Part shown: positions 56,236-64,000 of the stretch, piece after piece | Layout of the letters: every line of letters starts with the position of its first letter | Position numbering within the stretch: the first letter of the stretch is position 1 | Source of the DNA: an uncultured bacterium | GTDB lineage: Bacteria > Verrucomicrobiota > Kiritimatiellia > CAIKKV01 > CALHGX01 | Reading direction: 5' to 3' | NCBI GenBank assembly: GCA_938031185.1 | Contig: CALHGX010000023.1 | Span: 1 to 64,000 of the forward strand | DNA length: 64,000 nucleotides | Position numbers and translations under genes: made by a program | Notes under the pieces: model-generated | The model's input: only the letters and a program-made list of their open reading frames with translations | The model's database searches: none | What the model was told of the DNA's origin: nothing

Positions 56236-58370
56236 TACGGCGCGTGTGGTATGTGGTGGGGCTGGCCGGCTTGGGGGCGATGGCGGCGGCTTTGATGAAG
56301 GCGCCGGTGGCAGCGGAGGCGCCGTCCGGGCCCACCAAGGGCATTCTGGCGCCGGACCGCAAGGAACAGGAGGCGGCGAGATTGTTCGCGCAGCGGTTTC
56401 CCCGGGGCCACTTGCGGCGGTTGGAGCTGGATGTTTCGGTCGCCACCAACGCCATTGAAATTTATCTATCCACGCTGGATTTCGACCGCAGCTACTTCCT
56501 CGCCTCGGATGTCCAGTCGTTTCGGGCGCGCGCACCGCAGGCGGCGGAGGCCCTCCGGGCCGGCGAACTGCAACTGGCGTTCGACATATTTGAAGTGTTC
56601 CGCGCCCGCGTTCGCGACCGCGTTGCCTATGTGGATCGCCTGCTGGCGGAGGGGTTCGATGTGGATCGCGACGAAAGTTATTTATGGAAACGCCGCGACG
56701 CGCCGTGGCCGGAGGGGCCGGCGGAATGGAACGAGCTGTGGCGCAAGAAGATAAAGAACGAGTACGTGGCTCGGCTGGTCGCTCGCAAGCTGGCCGAGGA
56801 AACGCAGGCCGACAAAGCGGGGGGCGTCACCAACGGCGTGGCTGAGGAGAGCTTGGCGCCCGAGGCGTTCATTCGCAAGCGTTATGAACAGTACCTCACG
56901 ATTCTGGAAGACTACGATGCGGAATCCGTTGTCCAGCGCTACTTGAGCGCCTTCGCGCAGGTGTACGACCCGCACTCGGACTACATGACCCGCGATGGAA
57001 CGGAGGATTTCGACATCGGCATGAAGCTGTCGCTCATGGGCATCGGCGCGCTGCTCAGTGCGGAAGACGGCATGGCCAAGGTGGAGCGGATCATACCCGG
57101 CGGGCCGGCCGATCGGGACGGCCGGCTCAAGGCCGGGGATCGCATCGTTGCGGTCGCGGAAGGCGACGGTCCGCCGGTCAGCATTCTGCATTGGCCCCTG
57201 CATAAGGCGGTGCAGGCGATTCGCGGGGCGAAAGGCACACGGGTGGTTCTGACCGTCGTTCCGGCGTCGGACATTTCGGGCGCCATCACAGTGAAGATTG
57301 ACCTGATTCGAGACGAGGTGCAGTTGGAGGAGCAGGCGGCCAAAGGGCGGATCGAGGAGATCGAAGCGGCACCGGGGCGGACCAACCGGCTGGGGGTCGT
57401 TTCGTTGCCGGCCTTTTACGTGGACATCCGCAACCGGATCAACGAGCCGAAGGGCGAGTTTCGCAGTTCGTCGCGCGATGTCGCGCGGCTCCTGACGGAA
57501 CTGCAGGCGCAGGGCGCCGAGGGCATGGTGCTCGACTTGCGCAACAACGGCGGAGGTTCGCTCACCGAAGCGGTGGAGATGACGGGGCTCTTTTTCGAAT
57601 CGGGGCCGGTGGTGCAGGTCAAGGAACGCCGGGGCATTCAGGTGCTGGGCGATGCCGATCCAGCCGTGGTGTATGGCGGGCCGCTGGTGGTGCTGGTGAA
57701 CCGCCAGAGCGCGTCGGCGTCGGAAATTCTGGCGGGTGCGTTGCAGGACTACGGCCGGGCCGTGATCGTGGGGGACGCCAAGACCCACGGCAAGGGGACG
57801 GTGCAATCGTTGGTGGCGTTGGACGACAAGCGCCCCGAGATGGGTTCCATCAAAGTCACCACGGCCAGTTTCCACCGCATCGCCGGGGGCTCGACGCAGT
57901 TGCGGGGCGTGACCCCGGACATCGTTGTCTCCTCCTTGCTCGATGCGCTGGAGATCGGCGAGGAGTACCTGCCTCATGCCATGGCTTGGACGGTGGTGGG
58001 GCGGGCGTTGTATCGTCCGACGGCGCAGGTCACGCAGTGGATTCCGGAATTGCGGGAGCGGTCGCTGGCTCGCCGGCGCGCCGATCCTCGTTTTGTGGCG
58101 CACGAGGAAATGGTGCAACGCCTGGCGGAGCGGCATCGTTCGCGCGAGATGTCGCTGCGTCTGGCGGACCGCCTTGAGCTGGCCCGGATCGAACGACGGC
58201 TGGGGGCGGCGGAGGAGCACGAAACCGGGGAGGAACCCGGCCCGCCCGAACGGAGCAAGGACCTGGCGATGGAAGAGGCGCTGCGCATATTGTGCGACCT
58301 GATTGATTTGAGCCAAGGAAGGAGTTCCACGAATGGAAATTCCGTTTTGGAAGATGCACGGGGCCGGTAA
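56232..58370 (+). CDS. S41 carboxy-terminal processing protease (Tsp/Prc type)
   Basis: Tsp N-domain (TLDFDRSYFLASDVQSF), PDZ (IIPGGPADRDGRLKAGDRIVAV), S41 (LDLRNNGGGSLTEAVEMTGLF; VNRQSASASEILAGALQDYGRAVIVGDAKTHGKGTVQ). Confidence 0.93.
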   Translation: MIRRVWYVVGLAGLGAMAAALMKAPVAAEAPSGPTKGILAPDRKEQEAARLFAQRFPRGHLRRLELDVSVATNAIEIYLSTLDFDRSYFLASDVQSFRARAPQAAEALRAGELQLAFDIFEVFRARVRDRVAYVDRLLAEGFDVDRDESYLWKRRDAPWPEGPAEWNELWRKKIKNEYVARLVARKLAEETQADKAGGVTNGVAEESLAPEAFIRKRYEQYLTILEDYDAESVVQRYLSAFAQVYDPHSDYMTRDGTEDFDIGMKLSLMGIGALLSAEDGMAKVERIIPGGPADRDGRLKAGDRIVAVAEGDGPPVSILHWPLHKAVQAIRGAKGTRVVLTVVPASDISGAITVKIDLIRDEVQLEEQAAKGRIEEIEAAPGRTNRLGVVSLPAFYVDIRNRINEPKGEFRSSSRDVARLLTELQAQGAEGMVLDLRNNGGGSLTEAVEMTGLFFESGPVVQVKERRGIQVLGDADPAVVYGGPLVVLVNRQSASASEILAGALQDYGRAVIVGDAKTHGKGTVQSLVALDDKRPEMGSIKVTTASFHRIAGGSTQLRGVTPDIVVSSLLDALEIGEEYLPHAMAWTVVGRALYRPTAQVTQWIPELRERSLARRRADPRFVAHEEMVQRLAERHRSREMSLRLADRLELARIERRLGAAEEHETGEEPGPPERSKDLAMEEALRILCDLIDLSQGRSSTNGNSVLEDARGR

Positions 58371-59157
58371 CGACTTTGTGCTGGTGGATGACCGTGACGG
58401 GCAGTTTCCCGCGGCCGACGCGAAATGGATTGCGGCCGTGGCGGCGCGGCGGACCGGCGTCGGCTGCGAAGGCGTGATCCTCATTCAACCCTCCGGCTCG
58501 GCGGATTTTCGCATGAGGTTCTTCAATCCCGACGGCGCGGAGGCGGACATGTGCGGCAATGGGGCGCGCTGCGTGGCCCGTTTGGCGCACGAGATCGGCG
58601 TGGCGGGAGCCGAGATGACGATCGAAACTGCCGCAGGGGCGCTGCGGGCACGGGTGAGAGGCGAGCGCGTCAAGTTATGGATGACCACGCCCCGCGACTG
58701 GCGGATGAACCGGCGGCTCACGGTGAACGGACGGGACTTTGTTTATCACTATGTGAACAGCGGCGTGCCGCATGTTGTGATCGAGGTGGAGGATTTGGCG
58801 AGTGCGGATGTGGCCGGGCTCGGACGCGCTATTCGGCGTCACGAGGATTTCCGTCCGGCGGGCACCAATGTGAACTTCATTCACGTGACCGGCGCCGGCG
58901 CATTGCGCATCCGCACCTATGAGCGGGGGGTGGAAGCAGAGACGCTCGCCTGCGGCACGGGAATGGTGGCAGCCGGGCTGATCGCCGGGCGGCTGGGACG
59001 GACGAGGCCGCCGGTCGCCGTCACCTGTGCCAGCGGCGATGTGCTGACGGTGGATTATCGTTTAAGAGAGGATGGGGCCGAGGACGTGACGCTCGAGGGG
59101 CCGGCCGAGCATGTTTTCCGTGGCGTTTTGCCGTATCCCCCATCCCGGAGCCAGTAG
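58333..59157 (+). CDS. dapF: Diaminopimelate epimerase
   Basis: KMHGAGNDFVLVDD; MCGNGARCVARL; VNFIHVTG; ETLACGTGMVAAGL. Confidence 0.95.
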   Translation: MEIPFWKMHGAGNDFVLVDDRDGQFPAADAKWIAAVAARRTGVGCEGVILIQPSGSADFRMRFFNPDGAEADMCGNGARCVARLAHEIGVAGAEMTIETAAGALRARVRGERVKLWMTTPRDWRMNRRLTVNGRDFVYHYVNSGVPHVVIEVEDLASADVAGLGRAIRRHEDFRPAGTNVNFIHVTGAGALRIRTYERGVEAETLACGTGMVAAGLIAGRLGRTRPPVAVTCASGDVLTVDYRLREDGAEDVTLEGPAEHVFRGVLPYPPSRSQ

Positions 59158-59197
59158 CTGGGGGTCGTGCCGCAGCCGCGCGGAAACGGGCCAACGA

Positions 59198-59983
59198 ATG
59201 CGTATTGCCACGTTTAATGTCAATTCCATCCGGTCGCGGCTGGATACCGTGCTGGACTGGTTGGCGAAGAATCGTCCGGATGTGCTCTGCCTGCAGGAAA
59301 CCAAAACGCCGGACGCGGACTTTCCGGCCGTTGCCATTCGGTCGGCTCGGTATCATGTGTTGTTTCGCGGGGAGCCGAAGTATAACGGCGTGGCGATTGT
59401 ATCCCGGGTTCAGCCGGATGAGAAAGGATTCGGTCTGGACGGCGGGACGCGCGCTGACGAGACACGCTTGGCGTGGGCGCGGTTTGGCGATGTGTGGGTC
59501 GTCAATACATATGTTCCCCAGGGCCGTGACATCGAGCATGAGATGTACGCCTACAAGCTGGAATGGTTCAAGCGCTTGAGGCTTTTCTTTGAAAAGCATC
59601 TTCGTCCCGACTGGCTGGTGGCGTGGGTGGGGGACCTCAACATAGCGCCGGAGGCCAAGGATATTCATAATGCCGAGAAACAGGCCCATCATGTTTGTTT
59701 CCATCATGAGGCTCGGAAGGCGTTCGAACGAACGAAGGCGTGGGGTTTTGAGGATGTTTTTCGGCGGCACCACCCGGAGGGTGGACAGTACAGCTATTTC
59801 GACTACCGACAGAAAGAAGCGGTGGAAAGAGGCTTGGGGTGGCGGGTGGACCACATTCTGGCCACGAAGCCGCTGGCCGAGCGTTCGACGGACGCGTTCA
59901 TTGATTTGGCGCCGCGGCGGGCGGAACGCCCGTCCGATCACGCGCCGGTGATCGCGGACTTCCGGCTCCCGTCCAGCCAATAG
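59198..59983 (+). CDS. xth: Exodeoxyribonuclease III family
   Basis: MRIATFNVNSIRSRLDTVLDWLAKNRPDVLCLQETKT; RVDHILATKPLAE; SDHAPVIADF. Confidence 0.93.
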   Translation: MRIATFNVNSIRSRLDTVLDWLAKNRPDVLCLQETKTPDADFPAVAIRSARYHVLFRGEPKYNGVAIVSRVQPDEKGFGLDGGTRADETRLAWARFGDVWVVNTYVPQGRDIEHEMYAYKLEWFKRLRLFFEKHLRPDWLVAWVGDLNIAPEAKDIHNAEKQAHHVCFHHEARKAFERTKAWGFEDVFRRHHPEGGQYSYFDYRQKEAVERGLGWRVDHILATKPLAERSTDAFIDLAPRRAERPSDHAPVIADFRLPSSQ

Positions 59984-60080
59984 TTCCGGGTTGATCCCGC
60001 GAGAGCCAGGTTCCTTGTTGAAGAGACCCTGCCCCGGGCTCTGAATACGGACGGAGGGGCGTGAGAAAAGGCCTCCTTGG

Positions 60081-61124
60081 TCAGCGCGGGCTGTGGAACG
60101 GCATCGGTTCGCAGAGCGCCCGCAGGTTGGCGGGCGGCGTGCCGGGTGGAATCTCGCAGCCGGCGTTGACAAGGTAGGGGTCGCCGGCGGCCGCATAGGC
60201 CGAAGCCAGCGCGGCGCGGATGCCTTCCGGGGTTCCGAAGCGGATGACAGCGGCCGGATCGAGATTGCCGGCCAGGACTACCTGCGGACCGACGGCCTGA
60301 CGGGCCACGGTCAAATCCACCATGTGATCCACATCCAGAATGTCCACGTTCAGGGTGGCGATGCCGGGCAGCAGGTGGGTGATATTGCCGCAGATATGGA
60401 GCCGCGCCAGCCCGCCGGCCTTGTGGATGGCATCCACCAGTTGTTTTTCGCGCGGCAGGATCAAGCTTTCATAGAGTTCACTGGAAACCTGGCTCGCGAT
60501 GGCGTCGCCGATGCCGATCGTGTCCGCGCCCGCGGCCAACTGCGCCAGGGAGAAGTCCACGGCCGTTTGCAGGCAGCGATCCATGAGGGCTGCGGCGAAC
60601 GGCTCATCGTCGATCAGATCCAAGAGGAAGGTTGTGACCCCCCGCAGGTCGGCCGCTTCGGCCGCTGGTCCTTCCACCCACCCGAGGATGGAATAGTCTG
60701 CCGCGTGTTTCTGGAAGAGGCGAATCGCCTCGATGCGGTCCCGCATCCGTTCGGCCGTGAGGGGATGGGGGCGGGGCAGGCTCGAGAGGTCTTTGGAGTC
60801 CTCCAGGGGGAGGCGCAGGCATCGGGGAACGCCGTCGCGCACGAATTCGATTTGGGCGCCGAACCCCTGCGTTTCGCGATACGGATCGGAAATGGCGCTG
60901 ACCTGGTCCATGCCGAAGTCACGGGCGCAGCGCAGGTTGGACTCCACGAGCACGCGGTGGTCGGAGGCAAAGGCGCCGTAGTTGGAGCCGATGTATTCCG
61001 CGGCGAACTGCATCAGGATGGGGACGCGCGGCAGATGATCTGCGGGGCGGCCCCCGAGCACCGCCATGTATCGTTCCCGCCCTGTCATGAGATGGATCAT
61101 TATGTCCCGATCGGCGGACGTCAA
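60081..61124 (-). CDS. URO-D family protein, MtaA-like corrinoid methyltransferase fold
   Basis: TGRERYMAVLGGRPADHLPRVP...; LARLHICGNITHLLPGI (HxC) and LVNAGCEIPPGTPPANLRAL (Cys). Confidence 0.8.
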   Translation of the reverse strand: MTSADRDIMIHLMTGRERYMAVLGGRPADHLPRVPILMQFAAEYIGSNYGAFASDHRVLVESNLRCARDFGMDQVSAISDPYRETQGFGAQIEFVRDGVPRCLRLPLEDSKDLSSLPRPHPLTAERMRDRIEAIRLFQKHAADYSILGWVEGPAAEAADLRGVTTFLLDLIDDEPFAAALMDRCLQTAVDFSLAQLAAGADTIGIGDAIASQVSSELYESLILPREKQLVDAIHKAGGLARLHICGNITHLLPGIATLNVDILDVDHMVDLTVARQAVGPQVVLAGNLDPAAVIRFGTPEGIRAALASAYAAAGDPYLVNAGCEIPPGTPPANLRALCEPMPFHSPR

Positions 61125-61170
61125 TTCGTAAAGGCGCCGGCCGAAGCGTGTGTTCGTTTGTACGCAGGGG

Positions 61171-61199
61171 TTGACAACTGTAGGCGCGCGTCATAGCAT
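61171..61199 (+). promoter_or_regulatory. Promoter TTGACA-N17-TAGCAT placing the start of transcription at or near the ATG at 61208
   Basis: Exact -35 consensus; -10 ends 8 nt before ATG 61208; no SD in that interval. Confidence 0.45.
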
Positions 61200-61207
61200 T
61201 GGCACGC

Positions 61208-62587
61208 ATGAAGGACACCAAAAGCCGACCCGCCGCGCATGCCATCGGTTCGCCGACGGTCATTCTCTCCAAGCATGGCGTGCCGCACGCGCTGCTGCTG
61301 CAGAAGTACAAACTGCTCATTGTCAACGGCCCCGATCAGGGCAAGGAAGCGGTGATAGACAAGGAGGTTTTCACCATCGGCGCGGGCCGGCAAAACGACC
61401 TGGTGTTGCAGGATGCGGCGGTTTCGCGGGCGCATTGCGAGATACAGGTGCAGGCGGAAGGATTCCTTTTGCGGGATTTGAACAGCACCAACGGCACGTT
61501 GATTCACGGGGTTCGGATTTGCGAGGCGTATCTGGAGCACGGCACCGAGTTTCAGGCCGGCGGCACGAAGGTGGTGTTTTGTCCGCTGCAGGAGGCCACG
61601 GAGCATCTGCTGAGCGCGCGGGAATCGTTCGGGCGTCTGCTGGGGCGCAGCGTGGCGATGAAGCGCGTGTTCCACCTGGCGGAGCGCTTCGCGCCCACGG
61701 ACACGCCGATTTTGATCGAAGGGGAGACGGGCACCGGCAAGGAGCTGCTGGCGGAAGCGATTCACGCGCACAGCCGCCGGAGCGAACGGCCATTTTCGGT
61801 GGTGGATTGCGGCACGCTGGCGAAGGGGCTGGTGGAAAGCGAGCTGTTCGGGCACGTGCGCGGGGCCTTTACGGGCGCCGTGAGCGATCGGGTGGGCGCG
61901 TTTCAGCATGCGGGCGGCGGCACGGTTTTTTTGGACGAGGTGGCGGAGCTGGCGCTCGAACTTCAACCGAAGCTGCTGCGAGTGCTGGAGAAGAAGGAAG
62001 TGCGCCGGGTGGGCGCGAACGAATTGAAGCCGGTGGATGTGCGCGTGCTGGCCGCGACGAACAAGCGCCTGGAAGGCGAAATCAACGCCGGCCGTTTTCG
62101 CGAGGACCTTTTTTACCGTTTGTCCGTCGTGAAGATCGAGATGCCGCCTCTGCGCAAGCGCAAGGAGGACCTCCCGCTGTTGACGCGTCATTTTCTCGAG
62201 GAGCTGGGCGGACCGGATGCGGTGGCGCGGGTGGCGGATTTCGATCGGACCATGGAGCTTTTCCGGCGGCACGACTGGCCGGGGAACGTCCGCGAGTTGA
62301 AGAACTTGATCGAGATGGCTTTTCATGGCAGCCGGGATCGGATTGATTTCTCTTCGTTTCTTTATCTGGGCGGTTTGCGGGAACGACGGGGGACGGAGGA
62401 ACCGGTGTTCGATCTTGGGCGTCCGTTCAAGGAGGCCAAAGGGGATCTCGTGGAGCGTTTCGAGAAGGAATATGTTCAAGGGTTGCTCGAGCGAAACAGG
62501 TGGAACGTGTCGCAAGCGGCCCGCGAAGCGCGGATCGAGCGAGCCTATTTGCAGCGCCTCATCAAGAAACACCGTTTGAGCCCATAA
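61208..62587 (+). CDS. FHA-domain sigma54-dependent transcriptional activator (AAA+, Fis HTH)
   Basis: FHA ([25 protein letters not shown]...[11 protein letters not shown]), [22 protein letters not shown]-terminal [26 protein letters not shown]. Confidence 0.93.
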   Translation: MKDTKSRPAAHAIGSPTVILSKHGVPHALLLQKYKLLIVNGPDQGKEAVIDKEVFTIGAGRQNDLVLQDAAVSRAHCEIQVQAEGFLLRDLNSTNGTLIHGVRICEAYLEHGTEFQAGGTKVVFCPLQEATEHLLSARESFGRLLGRSVAMKRVFHLAERFAPTDTPILIEGETGTGKELLAEAIHAHSRRSERPFSVVDCGTLAKGLVESELFGHVRGAFTGAVSDRVGAFQHAGGGTVFLDEVAELALELQPKLLRVLEKKEVRRVGANELKPVDVRVLAATNKRLEGEINAGRFREDLFYRLSVVKIEMPPLRKRKEDLPLLTRHFLEELGGPDAVARVADFDRTMELFRRHDWPGNVRELKNLIEMAFHGSRDRIDFSSFLYLGGLRERRGTEEPVFDLGRPFKEAKGDLVERFEKEYVQGLLERNRWNVSQAAREARIERAYLQRLIKKHRLSP

Positions 62588-62619
62588 TCCGGGCGAGCCG
62601 CCGCCTGCCGGCAGGGGGC

Positions 62620-64000
62620 TCAGTAGTCGTGGCGGGCAAGGCTGCGCCGCCCCAACCAGAGGGGCGTCACGGTGAAGATGGCCGTGAGCAGCGCGAGCCA
62701 TCCCGTGGCGGCGGCGACGGCCATCCGCATCGCCTCCAGGTCGAGCCTTCCGCGGAAATAACCGTGCAGCGCCCCGCCGTAGGGGACGATGCCGAGCACC
62801 AGGAAGAGCAGGCTCAACGCGAGGTTGAGCGTTCCGCCGAATCCTGAAACAATGGCCATCGGGTTGGACTGCCGCGGATCAAGAAACACTGCGCCCAATC
62901 CCGTGGACAAGCCGGACACCGCCAGCGAAACGGCCGCGGCCAGCCCGAAAGCCATCAGCCGGATCGCCGGATCCACCTGCAACATGCGGGTGGAAACCAG
63001 CATCAGCGTCATGCTGACGGAGAGCGTGGCGGCCAGCGCCAAGGCGAACTTGGTCATCAGGATGCGGCTCGGACGAGTGGGCGCGAGCCCCAGGAGCCAG
63101 AATGCCTGCCCTTCGAGACTGAGCTGCGGGTACACGAAACGGGCGGACAGCGAGCAGAGGACGGACGCGACGCTGAACACGTTGAGAAACGCGATCACGT
63201 TGCGCCACTCCTCGGGCAGCGTGTGGTAACGAAAGGCCCGCAGGCTGGCGAAATACAGGGCGAGCAGACCAAAAAAGATCAGCGCCTGCGACCATTGGAC
63301 GGGATCGCGGAAGAACGTTCGGATGTCCTTCAAGGCGATGGCGCGGGCATCGCCGGGCAGGAAGCGCAAGAGCCGCTCCAAGCCTGGGAACAATACCATG
63401 CGGCGGCGAATTCTTGCGCCGGCGGCGCCCGAGGCCAACTGGAGCGCCGGATAGAAGCACGCGCCGCCGACGTGACGGACCAAGTGGACGGCCAGCAGCG
63501 TGTTGGACGCCAGGACGCACCAGAACATGAGACCGCGGCCCCATTGTCCACGGGTGAGGGCCAGCACGCCTTCGGAGGTCCACCAGCTCGGCAGCAGCGG
63601 CCAGGAGGCGGCCCGGAGGCCGGGGATCGATCGGGACAGGACGAACGCGGCTTGATCGGCGGAAGGATCCGGCCGCCCCGGCGGCAGGCGCGTGAGGTAG
63701 GCGACCAAGGCGGCCAGCATCAACCCTGCGGCGCCGAGCCATCGTCCGCGAGGCGTCCACCGGACGAGGAGCAGAACAGCCAAGGCGCCGACCGCGGAGC
63801 ACCACAGGAGAAAAGGAATCGAGAAACACAGCGTCCAGAACGGAAACGAAACCCCCATTCGCTCGTGCCATCCATAGGCGGCGGCGAAAGGTAAGACCAT
63901 GAAGAAAAAAGCCCAGGAGCCGAGCGCCGAGGACTGCAGGAGCTTGTAGCCGACGAGGGCGTCCATCCGGAACGGTTTCACCAGCAGATAGGAGTTCTCG
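62620..64000 (-). CDS. ABC exporter membrane protein (probably 5' truncated at window edge)
   Basis: About 10 TM segments; frame stays open to the window end (ENSYLLVKPFRMDALVGYK...). Confidence 0.65.
   Translation of the reverse strand, partial: ENSYLLVKPFRMDALVGYKLLQSSALGSWAFFFMVLPFAAAYGWHERMGVSFPFWTLCFSIPFLLWCSAVGALAVLLLVRWTPRGRWLGAAGLMLAALVAYLTRLPPGRPDPSADQAAFVLSRSIPGLRAASWPLLPSWWTSEGVLALTRGQWGRGLMFWCVLASNTLLAVHLVRHVGGACFYPALQLASGAAGARIRRRMVLFPGLERLLRFLPGDARAIALKDIRTFFRDPVQWSQALIFFGLLALYFASLRAFRYHTLPEEWRNVIAFLNVFSVASVLCSLSARFVYPQLSLEGQAFWLLGLAPTRPSRILMTKFALALAATLSVSMTLMLVSTRMLQVDPAIRLMAFGLAAAVSLAVSGLSTGLGAVFLDPRQSNPMAIVSGFGGTLNLALSLLFLVLGIVPYGGALHGYFRGRLDLEAMRMAVAAATGWLALLTAIFTVTPLWLGRRSLARHDY

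Noticed and set aside
56682-58484. 600-aa minus-strand ORF opposite the S41 protease
   Set aside because: Shadow ORF of a well-conserved protease; no recognisable domain.

Overview
The window is about 64 kb of GC-rich, gene-dense chromosome with roughly 60 supportable protein-coding genes. Gene content and a recurring secreted-protein C-terminal module suggest a PVC-type organism, probably Kiritimatiellota/Verrucomicrobia-like; this is inference and no taxonomic marker was searched. I recognised no rRNA, tRNA, CRISPR array, IS element or prophage. Recognisable blocks: L-fucose isomerase; tatC-tatA; tolQ-tolR-tolA-like-tolB-pal; a partial dcw cluster (mraZ, small ORF, rsmH, ftsL-like, ftsI, murE, murF, mraY, murD, LysM gene, ftsW) followed by LpoB-like and COG3014-like lipoproteins; nadE; a hybrid sensor kinase; a BatD-TPR-SH3 fusion; recA; queF; an SH3/M48 protease/CHASE2-cyclase operon; an operon joining a lysine 2,3-aminomutase-like radical SAM enzyme to two ATP-grasp ligases (one fused to a GNAT domain) and a UroD-fold protein; TetR; an ABC-2/TPR/GspB-PilP-like group next to a GspE-N-domain protein; a Gfo/Idh + GH172-like + LacI sugar locus; a flippase-like gene flanked by two paralogous multi-pass membrane proteins, one frameshifted; pgpA; atpBEFH without atpAGDC; a tail-specific protease; dapF; xth; an MtaA/UroD-like protein; an FHA-sigma54 activator; and an ABC exporter membrane protein. 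The best candidate for an undescribed system is the KamA/ATP-grasp/ATP-grasp-GNAT/UroD operon at about 35.3-40.3 kb, a possible beta-lysine-containing peptide or N-acyl-beta-lysine pathway.
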